64,000 bases of DNA from Chthoniobacteraceae bacterium (GTDB taxonomy: Bacteria > Verrucomicrobiota > Verrucomicrobiia > Chthoniobacterales > Chthoniobacteraceae), in assembly GCA_947449735.1 (NCBI GenBank), contig CANFTB010000004.1, forward strand, positions 94,259-158,258. The letters are read 5' to 3'. A program made the translations under genes and the position numbers. Under the pieces are notes generated by a model that had not been told where the DNA came from, searched no databases, and saw only the letters and a list, made by a program, of their open reading frames with translations. Shown here piece after piece: positions 45,298-54,755 of this stretch. The stretch's first letter is position 1; every line of letters starts with the position of its first letter.

Positions 45298-46590
45298 ATG
45301 AGCCTTCAGAATTGGTCCTCCATCACAGACAAAACCCTCTGCATCATCATGGGTGGCGGTGCGGGAACCCGCTTGTTTCCCCTCACCAAGGAGCGCTCCA
45401 AACCCGCCGTCCCGCTGGCCGGCAAGTACCGGATCGTGGACATCGCCGTCAGCAACTGCATCAACAGCGGCCTCCGCAGCATCTTCGTCCTCACCCAGTT
45501 CAACAGCGTTTCGCTCCACCGCCACATCCACGCCGCCTACAAGTTCGACGATTTCTCCCGCGCCTTCGTTGAAATCCTCGCCGCCCAGCAGACTCCCAGC
45601 GGCGAAAGCTGGTACCAGGGAACCGCAGACGCCGTCCGCCAGAACCTGACGGATTTCCTCAACTCCTCCTACGAACACTTCATCATCTTGTCCGGAGACC
45701 AGCTCTACCGGATGGATTTCCGCGACGTCCTCGCACGGCACATCGAGAGCGGTTCCGACATCACGATCGCCACCACCCCCGTCTCCCGGCAGGACGCCGC
45801 CGGGTTCGGGATCATGCGCACCGACGCCAACCGGCGCATTTCGGAGTTTGTGGAAAAACCCAAGGATCCCGCCGTGCTCGACGCCCTGCGGATTGGGCCG
45901 CAGCTCCTGGAGAAGCTCGGCAAGCCGGCGGACGCGGACCTGTACCAGGCCTCCATGGGCATCTACGTCTTCAACCGGAACGCCCTGATCCAGGCCCTCG
46001 ACAACAGCCACGTCGATTTCGGCAAAAACGTGATCCCCGAGCAAATCCACAGGGCCAAGGTCACGGCCTACATCTTCCAGGGCTACTGGGAGGATATCGG
46101 CACCATCCGTTCCTTTTTCGACGCCAATCTTGCCCTGGCTCGGACGCTTCCGCCCTTCAACTTTTTTGACGGCGCCGCGCCCATCTTCACCCACGCCCGG
46201 TTCCTGCCGGCGAGCAAGATCAACTCCGCGCACGTCCGCGAGGCGGTCGTTTCCGACGGATGCGTCATCTCGGAGGCGACCATCGAACGCGCCGTTATAG
46301 GCATTCGGAGCGTCATCGAAACGGGAAGCGTCCTGCGGAATTGTGTGATGATGGGGGCCGACCATTTCGACTCGGAACTGGCGCGGCCCGCCGGCGTGCC
46401 GGCGCTCGGGGTGGGGCGGAACTGCCGCATCGAGAACGCGATCATCGACAAGAACGCGCGCATCGGCGACGACGTCGTCATCAACCCCGAGGGGAAGCCG
46501 GACACCTTTGACGGGCCCAATTTTTTCATCCGGGACGGAATTATCGTGATTCCCAAGAATGCAGTGATCCCGTCGGGAACCCGGATTTGA
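45298..46590 (+). CDS. glgC: Glucose-1-phosphate adenylyltransferase (ADP-glucose pyrophosphorylase)
   Basis: 430 residues. The nucleotidyltransferase start GGGAGTRLFPLTKERSKPAV, DIAVSNCINSG, SGDQLYRMDF and the effector-loop-like FVEKPKDPAVL are all present, and the C-terminal left-handed beta helix ends with FFIRDGIIVIPKNAVIPSGT. It makes ADP-glucose for glycogen synthesis. It is divergent from glmS and followed by a hairpin terminator at 46602. Confidence 0.96.
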   Translation: MSLQNWSSITDKTLCIIMGGGAGTRLFPLTKERSKPAVPLAGKYRIVDIAVSNCINSGLRSIFVLTQFNSVSLHRHIHAAYKFDDFSRAFVEILAAQQTPSGESWYQGTADAVRQNLTDFLNSSYEHFIILSGDQLYRMDFRDVLARHIESGSDITIATTPVSRQDAAGFGIMRTDANRRISEFVEKPKDPAVLDALRIGPQLLEKLGKPADADLYQASMGIYVFNRNALIQALDNSHVDFGKNVIPEQIHRAKVTAYIFQGYWEDIGTIRSFFDANLALARTLPPFNFFDGAAPIFTHARFLPASKINSAHVREAVVSDGCVISEATIERAVIGIRSVIETGSVLRNCVMMGADHFDSELARPAGVPALGVGRNCRIENAIIDKNARIGDDVVINPEGKPDTFDGPNFFIRDGIIVIPKNAVIPSGTRI

Positions 46591-46601
46591 GAATGCGCCT
46601 G

Positions 46602-46637
46602 ACCGGAGGGTGTTTTCCTGGGTGGCCCTCCGGTTTT
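46602..46637 (+). terminator. Probable terminator after glgC
   Basis: A perfect 9-bp stem ACCGGAGGG / CCCTCCGGT (46602-46610, 46626-46634) with a 15-nt loop and a TTTT end. It lies 11 bp after the glgC stop and before the kinase gene. Confidence 0.7.
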
Positions 46638-46707
46638 CAAGTGTTTGCGTAAACGTGCAAGATATATGAATTGCATCAGCGCTTTTTTTCTGAAAAGAGG
46701 CATTTAG

Positions 46708-49700
46708 ATGAAGCGCGCCTTCCACCTCACCTTGCACGGAAAGCCGGAGGGTCCCACCTCCTGGACTTCCGGTCCGGGCGTGTTCATCCTGGGCGCGGAT
46801 CCCTCTTGCGACCTCGTGTTGGAAGTGGAGGGCGTCGCGGCCCACCACGCCACGCTGTGGCTTGAGCCCGAGCGCGTGCAACTGGAGGACATCGGAAGCG
46901 GTGTCGGCACCCTGGTCAATGGGTACGACATCAGCGGGCGGGTCGAAGTCGAATATCCGGCTTCGATTTCCATGGGGCAGGCGGTGCTCGTCGTGGAGCG
47001 CGTCTATGCGCCGGGCACGCAGGCCGGCCAGCCCTCAGAATTTACCCCGAGTGCAGACCAATCCGGGGGCAAGGAAGGGGATTCCGAAATTCTCGAAGCG
47101 CCGGTTTCAGGGGAGGCGATTTCGGAGGTGTTCACCAAAAACGCGATCACCCAGGCCGCCTACAGGCTCAAGCAGGAGATCGCCGCGGGCGGGATGGGGC
47201 GCATCTACCACGGGGAGGACTCGCAGCTGCAGCGTGAAGTTGCGGTGAAGGTGAGTAAAATGGGGGAGGGGTGCGACCCGCGCTTCGTCAAGGAGGCCAA
47301 GGTTCTCGCGCAGCTGGCCCATCCCAACATCGTGCCCATCCACACGATGGGCGTCGATGAGGACGGGTTTCCCTTCTACAGCATGAAGCTGGTGAAGGGA
47401 AAAACGCTTCAGGAGATCATCAAAGGGCTCAAGGCGGGGGACACCGAGATGACCAGGGCTTACACCCGGGAGCGCCTGCTCGACATTTTCCGCAAGGTTT
47501 GCGACGCCATCGCCTTTTCACATTCGCGGCGCGTGATCCACCGGGATCTCAAGCCCGACAACATCATGGTGGGTGAGTTCGGCGAGGTGCTCGTCATGGA
47601 CTGGGGGTTGGCCAAACACCTGGATGAAATGGCGCCGCCGGCAGAGTTGACTGCGAAGCCCGCCGAAGAAGCTGCGGCCCCGGTCGCGCGGGTCGTGCCG
47701 CTGGAGAGCACGGACTTGGGCGCCACCCTCGATGGCGAGGTCATGGGCACGCCCCAGTACATGTCGCCCGAACAGGCTTCAGGCAGGGCCTTCCATTTGG
47801 ACGAAAGAACCGACATCTACGCGCTGGGTGCGATTCTTTACGCGATGCTCACCCTGCGTCCCCCGGTGGAGGGGGAGACCCTGGACGAGCTGCTCAGCAA
47901 GGTGCGCTCGGGTGAGATTGCCGCCATGGTGACGCGGCGCACCAAGGTTTCCAGTGATCCTCAGGCCGCCCCGAAGCCTGCGGACCCGGCGGCGATGGGG
48001 GCGGGGATTCCTTCGGCTTTGAAGGCGGTCACCCGGCGCGCGATGGCGCTCAACAGGGAGGACCGCTACCAGACGGTCGAGGCGCTTGCCTCGGACATCG
48101 AGTCCTACCTGAGTGGTTTTGCCACCCGGGCGGAAGAAGCCGGGTTGCTGCGCCAGTTGGTGCTCCTCGTGAGGCGGCATAAAACCGCCGCGGCGATGAT
48201 TTTGTTCATGGTGCTGTCAGGCGCCGTTTTCACCGTTAAATTGTTCGCCAGCGAGCGCGCCGCTAGGGAAAGCGCCCGCATCGCGGAGGAAAACAAGCGT
48301 TCCGCCGAAGAAAACGCGCAGAAGGCCGTGGATGAGAAGGAGGTCGCCCGTCGCGCTTCTGTACAGGCGCACATCGCACTGGCCGAGGCCGCCGAACGTG
48401 AGCTGGACGGGGAGGAAATGCAGCGCACGCTTGCCGAGATTCCCAAGGATTTGCGGGATCAAAAGTGGGAGTACCTCAATTCCAAACTGGAGTCGGCCGA
48501 GTTGAACGTCCTCGCCAAGGACGGGGCTCCTTTCACCTTTCTGGTGCCGCATCCCCTGAAGGATGGAGTTTTGGTGACCTTGCAGTCCAACGGTTGGCTG
48601 CGCACCGTTGACTTGAGAAACGGCAAAATAGAGGAGCTTCTCAAGCTGGACGGCGGTTTTCAGGGTGATTTCTTTGCCATCTCCCGGGACGCCAAACGCG
48701 TGGCGGTGTTGCGCCTCCAGCGCGACAGGGGGCAGGTTAAAGGGGCTTTTGTGAGTCTTATCCAGATCGAGGGGGGCAAGAAGCAGAACGAAATGCGCCT
48801 GCCCGTTTGCGCGAACGCCAGGCTCACTTTCAATCCCAGCGGCGACCACCTGCTTTGCGAGTACGTGGAGTTCGCAGGCGGCGCCCAGCGTTTTCAGGTC
48901 TACGAGACGTCTTCCGGTAAGCTTCTCTGGGAGCGCCCTCCAGACGGCCGTGTTTTTGGCGAATACTCAGGAGACGGCTCCAAAATCCGGGTCATGACGG
49001 ATAAGGCCGGGGTTTTGGAACTGGATGCCAAAACGGGGAGTGTCCTGCGCGAGTTGGCAAAAATCCCCCTTCCGGCCGCCAGCGGGCTGACCTGGCACTA
49101 CGCCTCCGCGCCCGATTGGAGCTCGGTTTATTTGGCTCAGTCCACACCCGCCAAGTTCCTCCGGAAAGTCGAAACAAGTTCGGGGAAGAATCTTTTCGAA
49201 AACAGAACCCAGGAGGTCCGGGGGATGGGGATGCTGCAGGACTCCGGCACGGTGGTGACCCTTTCCGTGCGGTCTGACCGGTGTGTGACGCTGCAATACT
49301 GGCACGGCGCCACGGGCCTGCTGATCAAATCCGTGCCGGTTCTCGGCGGACTCAAGGGCGGCTGGCGGTTGGCGGTGCATCCCAAGTCCGGGGAGGTGGC
49401 CGTGGTGAACGGAGCCCGGCTAAGGGTGTGGCGTTTTCAGGTCGCCAAGCCTTTGAAGACGTTTGAATGCACCGGAAGGCTTTCCTGTGTCTTTTTGGAC
49501 TCCCCGGGGCAGTTGTTGCGGCGCGTCAGCCGGGCTCAGAGTTTCCTCGAGGGGCTGGATATCCGGGACCCGGACTTTCAGAAAAAACCGTTCTTCTCCA
49601 TTTCAGACCCGTCCTTCGGCGGGAGTGTGCTTTCGGCCAGCCAGAACGGTTCCGTGGTGGCCATGAGCAGCAATCCGGTGCGCATTTTCCGGAAAAAAGG

Positions 49701-50400
49701 AGGAGCCCTTGGCGAGGCCTTTAAAGCCCCGATGAATGGCGGGGGGGAGCATTTTCAACTGAGCCCGGCGGGCGACAAACTCTGGACAGGGATCGCGGTG
49801 TACGACACCTCGAGCGGTAAAATGCTGTGCCAGGCCGAGCGTCAGAACGTGGAGTTTCCCCCCATTGGCTCCGGCGCTTCCAGATGGGTGGGCTCTCAAA
49901 GGGTCGCGGAAGTGGCCATGGTCAAGGCCGATTGGGAAGGCGCTTCGCCCGAGGCCATGGAGCGCGCGATCCTTCTCTGGGACGCTGAAACAGGGAAGCG
50001 CCTCCTTGCCATGGACGCTCCCGACGCGGACGCCCTCAGTGTTTCGAGCGACGGGAAAAAAATCGCGGAGGCCGGCGCAGACATGCGCATTCGCATCCGG
50101 GATGGTGAAACGTTGGAGGTCGAAAAAGAGTTCCGCGCCCATGACGGGGCGATCACCGACGTGGTCTGGCACCCCAAGCTGCCCCTGCTGGTGACCGCCT
50201 CTGAGGATTTGACCGTGCATATCTGGAATCTGAAAGACGGTCATCTGTTGGAGGAACTGCGCGGGATCGCCTCCCAGCCCGAGCAGCGTCCTGACCGCGT
50301 GGCGATTTCGCCGGACGGTGAATGGCTCTATGTGAGTGCGGGCGGGATCAACGGCCTTTATCAGCCTGCTTCTTTCAAGCCCCAGAAACCCAAAAAGTAG
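46708..50400 (+). CDS. FHA - serine/threonine protein kinase - transmembrane - WD40-like propeller protein
   Basis: 1230 residues with AAAGAGG 8-14 bp before the ATG. Residues 1-105 are an FHA domain (GPGVFILGADPSCDLVLEV, GVAAHHATLWLEPE, GVGTLVNG). Residues 150-470 form a Pkn2-type kinase: the P-loop IAAGGMGRIYHGED, VAVKVSK, the catalytic loop HRDLKPDN (278-285), DWG in place of DFG, and GTPQYMSPEQ. One transmembrane segment (about 491-514) is followed by a coiled coil (515-560), and the outer half has WD40-like repeats, ending with DGAITDVVWHPKLPLLVTAS. DWG is common in PVC kinases and is compatible with activity. It is likely a sensor with an extracytoplasmic propeller. Confidence 0.92.
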   Translation: MKRAFHLTLHGKPEGPTSWTSGPGVFILGADPSCDLVLEVEGVAAHHATLWLEPERVQLEDIGSGVGTLVNGYDISGRVEVEYPASISMGQAVLVVERVYAPGTQAGQPSEFTPSADQSGGKEGDSEILEAPVSGEAISEVFTKNAITQAAYRLKQEIAAGGMGRIYHGEDSQLQREVAVKVSKMGEGCDPRFVKEAKVLAQLAHPNIVPIHTMGVDEDGFPFYSMKLVKGKTLQEIIKGLKAGDTEMTRAYTRERLLDIFRKVCDAIAFSHSRRVIHRDLKPDNIMVGEFGEVLVMDWGLAKHLDEMAPPAELTAKPAEEAAAPVARVVPLESTDLGATLDGEVMGTPQYMSPEQASGRAFHLDERTDIYALGAILYAMLTLRPPVEGETLDELLSKVRSGEIAAMVTRRTKVSSDPQAAPKPADPAAMGAGIPSALKAVTRRAMALNREDRYQTVEALASDIESYLSGFATRAEEAGLLRQLVLLVRRHKTAAAMILFMVLSGAVFTVKLFASERAARESARIAEENKRSAEENAQKAVDEKEVARRASVQAHIALAEAAERELDGEEMQRTLAEIPKDLRDQKWEYLNSKLESAELNVLAKDGAPFTFLVPHPLKDGVLVTLQSNGWLRTVDLRNGKIEELLKLDGGFQGDFFAISRDAKRVAVLRLQRDRGQVKGAFVSLIQIEGGKKQNEMRLPVCANARLTFNPSGDHLLCEYVEFAGGAQRFQVYETSSGKLLWERPPDGRVFGEYSGDGSKIRVMTDKAGVLELDAKTGSVLRELAKIPLPAASGLTWHYASAPDWSSVYLAQSTPAKFLRKVETSSGKNLFENRTQEVRGMGMLQDSGTVVTLSVRSDRCVTLQYWHGATGLLIKSVPVLGGLKGGWRLAVHPKSGEVAVVNGARLRVWRFQVAKPLKTFECTGRLSCVFLDSPGQLLRRVSRAQSFLEGLDIRDPDFQKKPFFSISDPSFGGSVLSASQNGSVVAMSSNPVRIFRKKGGALGEAFKAPMNGGGEHFQLSPAGDKLWTGIAVYDTSSGKMLCQAERQNVEFPPIGSGASRWVGSQRVAEVAMVKADWEGASPEAMERAILLWDAETGKRLLAMDAPDADALSVSSDGKKIAEAGADMRIRIRDGETLEVEKEFRAHDGAITDVVWHPKLPLLVTASEDLTVHIWNLKDGHLLEELRGIASQPEQRPDRVAISPDGEWLYVSAGGINGLYQPASFKPQKPKK

Positions 50401-50522
50401 TCTGCTGCAAGGCGGGCCTGCCGCAAGGGCGGGAATGGCCTGAAAGAATGCATTTTGCGGGCGTTTTCCGCTAAGGTTTGCCAGATTGGACCGTCTCCTC
50501 TTCTGTCAGCCCCACCCCCCAA

Positions 50523-51842
50523 ATGAATACATCCCGCCGGACTTTTCTTAAGGCGTCTGCTTCCGCTGTGCTGGGTTTCCCCGCAGTGGTGCGTTCCCAA
50601 TCCCCGAATTCGAACCTGCAAATCGTCGGCGTCGGCTGCGATGGCAAGGGACTTTCGGACCTCACCGAGGTTGGTTCGCACGCCCGCTCCAAATACGTGG
50701 GCTTTTGCGACGTGGACGCCAGCCGTTTTGCCAAGATCGACCAGAAGTTCCCGGGGGTTTCCCACTACGCCGATTACCGCGCCATGTTCGCCAAGCTGGG
50801 TGCCGGATTCGACGCCGTCGTCGTTTCTACGCCCGACCACATGCATGCCGCCATCGCCATGGAGGCGATGCGCTTGGGCAAGCATGTGTATTGTCAAAAA
50901 CCCCTGACGCACACCGTCTGGGAGGCGCGGCAGCTCCGCCTCCAGGCGCTGAAGTCGAAAGTCCGCACTCAGATGGGCAACCAGATCCATTCCGCCAGCG
51001 AGTACCGCACCGGAGTGAAACTGCTGCGCGACGGGATCATTGGAAAAATCCTCGCGGTGCACTCCTGGCAGCGCAACAACGGCAACGGCTACACCAAGCT
51101 CACCGCGCCACCCGCCCCCGGACCGGTTCCCGAGAACCTCAACTGGGACCTGTGGCTGGGCGTTGCTCCCGATCGCGAATACGCTCCCGATGTCTACCAT
51201 CCCTTCAAATGGAGGGACTGGCAGGAGTTTGGCGGCGGCACCATGGGAGACTTCGGGTGCCATATTCTGGATCCCGTTTTCACGGCATTGGAACTTGGCG
51301 CACCTACCAGCGTCCGGGCCGAAAACGAGGGCATGAACCCGCACACCTGGCCCTCCGCTGAAACGATCCATTACGTGTTTCCGAGGACGCGTTTCACCGG
51401 CGGACCCTCCCTGCCGGTCACCTGGTACGACGGGGGACGGCTTCCGGACATCGCGCTCGCGCAGCTGCCGCCCGGAAAAGAACTGGCGAAGGCAGGCTCC
51501 CTGTTCATCGGGGAGGGCGGCGTCCTGATCCAGCCGCATGTGGGGATGCCCCAGGTCTATCCCTCCGCAAAGTTTGAATCTTTCCAGATCGAGAAGCAGC
51601 CCGCCGCCAACCACTACCACGCTTGGGTCGAGGCCGCCCTGAACGGGACGGAGACCAGTGACAACTTCGCCTACGCAGGGCCGCTCACCGAGGCTGTCCT
51701 GCTGGGCAACGTCGCGACGCGTTACCCCGGAGTGACTCTGGAATGGGACTCCGCAGCGATGCGGCTGCCTTCCAAGCCGGAGGCGGAGCGCCTGTTGAGG
51801 CGTCAGTACCGGAAGGGCTGGGAAATCCAGCCGGCGGGCTGA
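50523..51842 (+). CDS. Gfo/Idh/MocA family oxidoreductase, Tat-exported
   Basis: 439 residues from the ATG at 50523; the frame opens at 50478, but MNTSRRTFLKASASAV is the Tat signal. The Rossmann fold begins LQIVGVGCDGKGLSD, and the motif is QKP (HVYCQKPLTHTVWEARQ) where family members usually have EKP. The C-terminal half contains WRDWQEFGGGTMGDFGCH. The substrate is unknown; related secreted proteins are numerous in PVC genomes. It is convergent with the DUF1501 gene, with a family B repeat between. A C-rich run (CCACCCCCC) precedes the start in place of a Shine-Dalgarno sequence. Confidence 0.92.
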   Translation: MNTSRRTFLKASASAVLGFPAVVRSQSPNSNLQIVGVGCDGKGLSDLTEVGSHARSKYVGFCDVDASRFAKIDQKFPGVSHYADYRAMFAKLGAGFDAVVVSTPDHMHAAIAMEAMRLGKHVYCQKPLTHTVWEARQLRLQALKSKVRTQMGNQIHSASEYRTGVKLLRDGIIGKILAVHSWQRNNGNGYTKLTAPPAPGPVPENLNWDLWLGVAPDREYAPDVYHPFKWRDWQEFGGGTMGDFGCHILDPVFTALELGAPTSVRAENEGMNPHTWPSAETIHYVFPRTRFTGGPSLPVTWYDGGRLPDIALAQLPPGKELAKAGSLFIGEGGVLIQPHVGMPQVYPSAKFESFQIEKQPAANHYHAWVEAALNGTETSDNFAYAGPLTEAVLLGNVATRYPGVTLEWDSAAMRLPSKPEAERLLRRQYRKGWEIQPAG

Positions 51843-51860
51843 TCGGCGCCCGGGCTTTTT

Positions 51861-51948
51861 CCCTGGCAGCTCAGGGCCCCAGCCCCGCTTTGATGCTCCA
51901 AATACTCAGAAAGTCTTTGCGGAGCTGGGGCTCCGCGCTCCCGGGGGC
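51861..51948. repeat. Dispersed palindromic repeat, family B, copy 1
   Basis: An 88-bp element from CCCTGGCAGCTCAGGG through GCGGAGCTGGGGCTCCGC to GCTCCCGGGGG. The right half (51919-51948) is almost identical in reverse complement to 60558-60586, and the full length aligns with 60560-60648 in direct orientation. It lies between two convergent genes. Confidence 0.75.
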
Positions 51949-51951
51949 AGC

Positions 51952-53304
51952 TCAGACCAGTTCAGGCAGCGGGCTGCATCCCGGCTCGACCAGGTACTGC
52001 GGGCGGCCGGTCAGGTCATTGATGGCCGTGGTTGAAGCGTCGATACCCATGTTCCGGTACAGGGTGGCAAACACCTCGCCGAAGCGCACCGGCCGGCTGT
52101 CCGCCTCGCCCCCCAGACGGTCCGTGGAACCGATCACCTGGCCGTGCCGCATCCCGCCCCCCGCTAGCAACGCGCAGGACACCCGCGGCCAGTGGTCGCG
52201 TCCGCCGGACGCGTTGATCGTCGGGGTGCGCCCGAATTCACCCCAGACCACCACGGAAACATCCTGTTCCAGCCCCCGCAGTCTGAGGTCCTCGAGCAGG
52301 GCGGTGATTCCCTGGTCCAGCAAGGGCAGGTCCTGCCGGAGCGCGTCAAAATTCTTGCTGTGATGATCCCAGCGGCTGAACGCCACCGTCACGCAGCGCG
52401 CCCCGGCTTCCACCAGACGGCGGGCCGCCAGAAAATGCTCCATCATCTTGGGGCCGCCGTCGTCCCGGTTATTCGGGTCGCCTTTGCCGTAGAGCTCCCG
52501 GATCTTTGGGTCTTCCCGCGAAACATCCAGAGCCTCCAGAAGCCGGCTCGAGGTGAGGACGTTGAAGGCCTGCTGGTTGAAGGTGTCGAGGCCGCCCATG
52601 ATTCCGCTCGCATCCACGTCCCGGCGGAATGTGTCGAAACTTTGCAGGAGCGCGCGGCGGTCGCCCAGGCGTTCCAGCGTCACTCCGTTGAGGGTCATGT
52701 CTTCCGCGGCGCCGCCCTTGTTGGGTTGGAAGGGGCCGTGCGCCACTCCCAGGTAACCGGGTTCGCCACAACGCGCCCAGGGCATGTGCCCCATTTTGGG
52801 CGCCAGCCCGACAAAGGAGGGAACCGCCGGGTCGGCGCAGCCTTGGAGGCTGGAGATGACCGAACCGAACGCCGGCCAGCCGCCGCTGGGCTGGTTGGTG
52901 CTGGGGCGGCCGGTCAGGCACTGGAAGGCGTCATGCTTGTTGTCGCAGTCTACCATCGAGCGGATGAGCGTCGTCCGGTCCATCATCTGGGCCAGCTTTG
53001 GCAGATGTTCTGTGATTTGGACTCCGGGAACGTTCGTCGAAATGGGTTTGAACTCGCCCCGGATCTCGGAGGGGGCGTCCATTTTCAGGTCAAACATGTC
53101 CTGATGCGACGGACCTCCGGGGAGGAAAATCATGATCACTGCCTTGTGGGAGCGGCCGCCCGGCGCTTTGCCTTTGAGCGCTTCCGCCTGCAGGATCCCG
53201 GGCAGGGAGGCCCCGCCTAGAGCCAGTCCGCCGATGCGCAGGAAATCGCGGCGGGAAACGCCGTCGCAGAACGAGGAACCACGGGAGCTGCGGATCGTGA
53301 GCAT
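51952..53304 (-). CDS. DUF1501 family protein, Tat-exported
   Basis: 450 residues, complete. A Tat signal ([17 protein letters not shown]) is followed by the family start [34 protein letters not shown], and the metal-site-like [20 protein letters not shown] and [20 protein letters not shown]. This is the same family as the cut gene at the left edge, but here there is no PSCyt/PSD1 partner; the neighbour is a Gfo/Idh gene. Periplasmic; activity unknown. The sequence before the start is C-rich (CCCACCCCC). Confidence 0.92.
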   Translation of the reverse strand: MLTIRSSRGSSFCDGVSRRDFLRIGGLALGGASLPGILQAEALKGKAPGGRSHKAVIMIFLPGGPSHQDMFDLKMDAPSEIRGEFKPISTNVPGVQITEHLPKLAQMMDRTTLIRSMVDCDNKHDAFQCLTGRPSTNQPSGGWPAFGSVISSLQGCADPAVPSFVGLAPKMGHMPWARCGEPGYLGVAHGPFQPNKGGAAEDMTLNGVTLERLGDRRALLQSFDTFRRDVDASGIMGGLDTFNQQAFNVLTSSRLLEALDVSREDPKIRELYGKGDPNNRDDGGPKMMEHFLAARRLVEAGARCVTVAFSRWDHHSKNFDALRQDLPLLDQGITALLEDLRLRGLEQDVSVVVWGEFGRTPTINASGGRDHWPRVSCALLAGGGMRHGQVIGSTDRLGGEADSRPVRFGEVFATLYRNMGIDASTTAINDLTGRPQYLVEPGCSPLPELV

Positions 53305-53624
53305 AAGGGGGTGGGAGGTGTGTACTGTGTAAAACCAAGAACTGCGCGGTTTACTAGGTAAATTTAATCAAGCCGAGGGGCTTAAGTTTGTCCGCGCCCG
53401 CTCGGTTAAACGTTAAACCCGAACGCCAAGACACTAGAGAAGAGGGGATTTCACGCGAGGCACGGAGCCGCGGAGAGCGAAGAGAAAATACTCATAAAAC
53501 ACTGAAGAAAAAATTATTTATCCCCCTCCGCGCTTCCTCCGCGCTTCCGCGGCTCCGCGTGAACCTCCGTTTCCGAACCTCCGTCCGTGTTGCCCTCGGT
53601 GTGCCCAGTTTGTAAGGTTGCCCC
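53305..53624. other. 320-bp divergent intergenic region with repeats
   Basis: It separates the DUF1501 gene and the heptose adenylyltransferase gene, which are divergent. It holds a short palindrome TTTACTAGGTAAA (53350-53362), a tandem heptamer GTTAAAC (53405-53418) and family A repeat copy 2. No gene is evident. Confidence 0.5.
53450..53563. repeat. Dispersed palindromic repeat, family A, copy 2
   Basis: Left arm TTCACGCGAGGCACGGAGCC starting at 53450; right arm ending CTTCCGCGGCTCCGCGTGAA at 53563, with an internal duplication of CCTCCGCGCTT. The centre is A/T-rich. The arms match copy 1 at 40743-40833. Confidence 0.75.
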
Positions 53625-54122
53625 ATGGGAGTCTCCAAAATCGTGTCGGTTTCCGACCTGGCGCAGACCGCCGAAGCCTGCCGGGCCTCCGGCCGGACCC
53701 TGGTTTTCACAAACGGCTGCTTCGACATCCTGCACGTGGGCCACGTGCGCTACCTGCAGGCCGCAAGAACCCGGGGCGATTTGCTCGCCGTCGCCCTCAA
53801 CGGCGACGCTTCCGTCAGGGCGCTCAAGGGGCCCACCCGCCCGGTCAACCCGGAGGCGGACCGCGCGGAGGTCCTCGCCGCCCTCGGGTGCGTCGATTTT
53901 GTCGTTCTCTTCCACACGCCCCGCGTCACCGAGTTGGTGCGTGAAGTCCGCCCGCAGCTTTACGTAAAAGGCGGCGACTACACGGTCGACGCGCTGGATC
54001 CGGGCGAGCGCGCGGCCCTCGAGGAGGCGGGGTCCCGCATTGAAATCCTCGAACTGGTTCCCGGAAAAAGCACGACGGCCGTCATCCACAAGCTGGCCGG
54101 TTCCGCCCTTCCTTCCGCTTAA
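53625..54122 (+). CDS. rfaE2: D-glycero-beta-D-manno-heptose 1-phosphate adenylyltransferase (RfaE domain II)
   Basis: 165 residues, a stand-alone nucleotidyltransferase domain. TNGCFDILHVGHVRYLQ carries the HxGH motif, followed by VALNGDASVRALKGPTRPVN and YVKGGDYT, all typical of HldE C-terminal domains. It makes ADP-glycero-manno-heptose for lipopolysaccharide inner core, supporting a Gram-negative envelope. The kinase half is encoded elsewhere. The stop is separated from the purN start by 1 bp, so the pair is co-transcribed. Confidence 0.92.
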   Translation: MGVSKIVSVSDLAQTAEACRASGRTLVFTNGCFDILHVGHVRYLQAARTRGDLLAVALNGDASVRALKGPTRPVNPEADRAEVLAALGCVDFVVLFHTPRVTELVREVRPQLYVKGGDYTVDALDPGERAALEEAGSRIEILELVPGKSTTAVIHKLAGSALPSA

Positions 54123-54123
54123 A

Positions 54124-54717
54124 ATGAACACCTCTCCTCTCAGGCTCGGCGTCCTCGGCTCCGGCAAAGGCTCCAACTTCCAGGCCATCGCCAGCGCCAT
54201 CGCGGAAAAACGCCTCCACGCAGAGGTGCGTTTGGTGATGTCCGACCTTCCGGACGCCGGAATTTTGGACAAGGCGCGTGCGCTGGGACTGCCGGTGGCG
54301 GTCCTGCCTCAGTCCAAGTTCCGGACGAAGCTGGAGCCTGAAATCGAGAGCCTCGCGGCGCGGATGCTCGAGGAGGCGGACGTCGAACTGGTCGTCCTCG
54401 CCGGCTACATGCGCATGATCAAGGCGCCGCTGCTGGACCGGTTTCCCAACCGGATCGTGAACATCCACCCGTCCCTGTTGCCGGCGTTCCCCGGCCTCGA
54501 AGCCTGGCGGCAGGCGTGCGAAGCCGGCGTGTCCGAGGCTGGCTGCACCGTGCACTGGGTCGACTCGGGGATGGATTCCGGTGAAATCCTCGCGCAGGCC
54601 AGAGTTCCCGTGCTCGCTGGAGACACTCCGGCCTCGCTGCACGCGCGGATCCAGGTCGCCGAACACGCCCTTTACCCCGAAACCCTAGCCGGGCTCGCCT
54701 CCGTCTTGAGGCCGTAA
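54124..54717 (+). CDS. purN: Phosphoribosylglycinamide formyltransferase
   Basis: 197 residues from the ATG at 54124. The phosphate-binding GSGKGSNFQAI is followed by the catalytic Asn and His in NIHPSLLPAFPGLEAW and the Asp in GCTVHWVDSGMDSGEIL. It transfers a formyl group from 10-formyltetrahydrofolate to GAR in purine synthesis. Folate for it is made through FolP at 56962, and purC is at 32851. The start follows the adenylyltransferase stop directly. Confidence 0.95.
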   Translation: MNTSPLRLGVLGSGKGSNFQAIASAIAEKRLHAEVRLVMSDLPDAGILDKARALGLPVAVLPQSKFRTKLEPEIESLAARMLEEADVELVVLAGYMRMIKAPLLDRFPNRIVNIHPSLLPAFPGLEAWRQACEAGVSEAGCTVHWVDSGMDSGEILAQARVPVLAGDTPASLHARIQVAEHALYPETLAGLASVLRP

Positions 54718-54755
54718 TCCCGTCCGGCCTGACCGTCCGGTCCTTCCGCTCAACC

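Noticed and set aside
45277..46881. Minus-strand open frame of 534 codons opposite glgC
   Set aside because: Antisense shadow of glgC caused by high GC content; no motif or signal.
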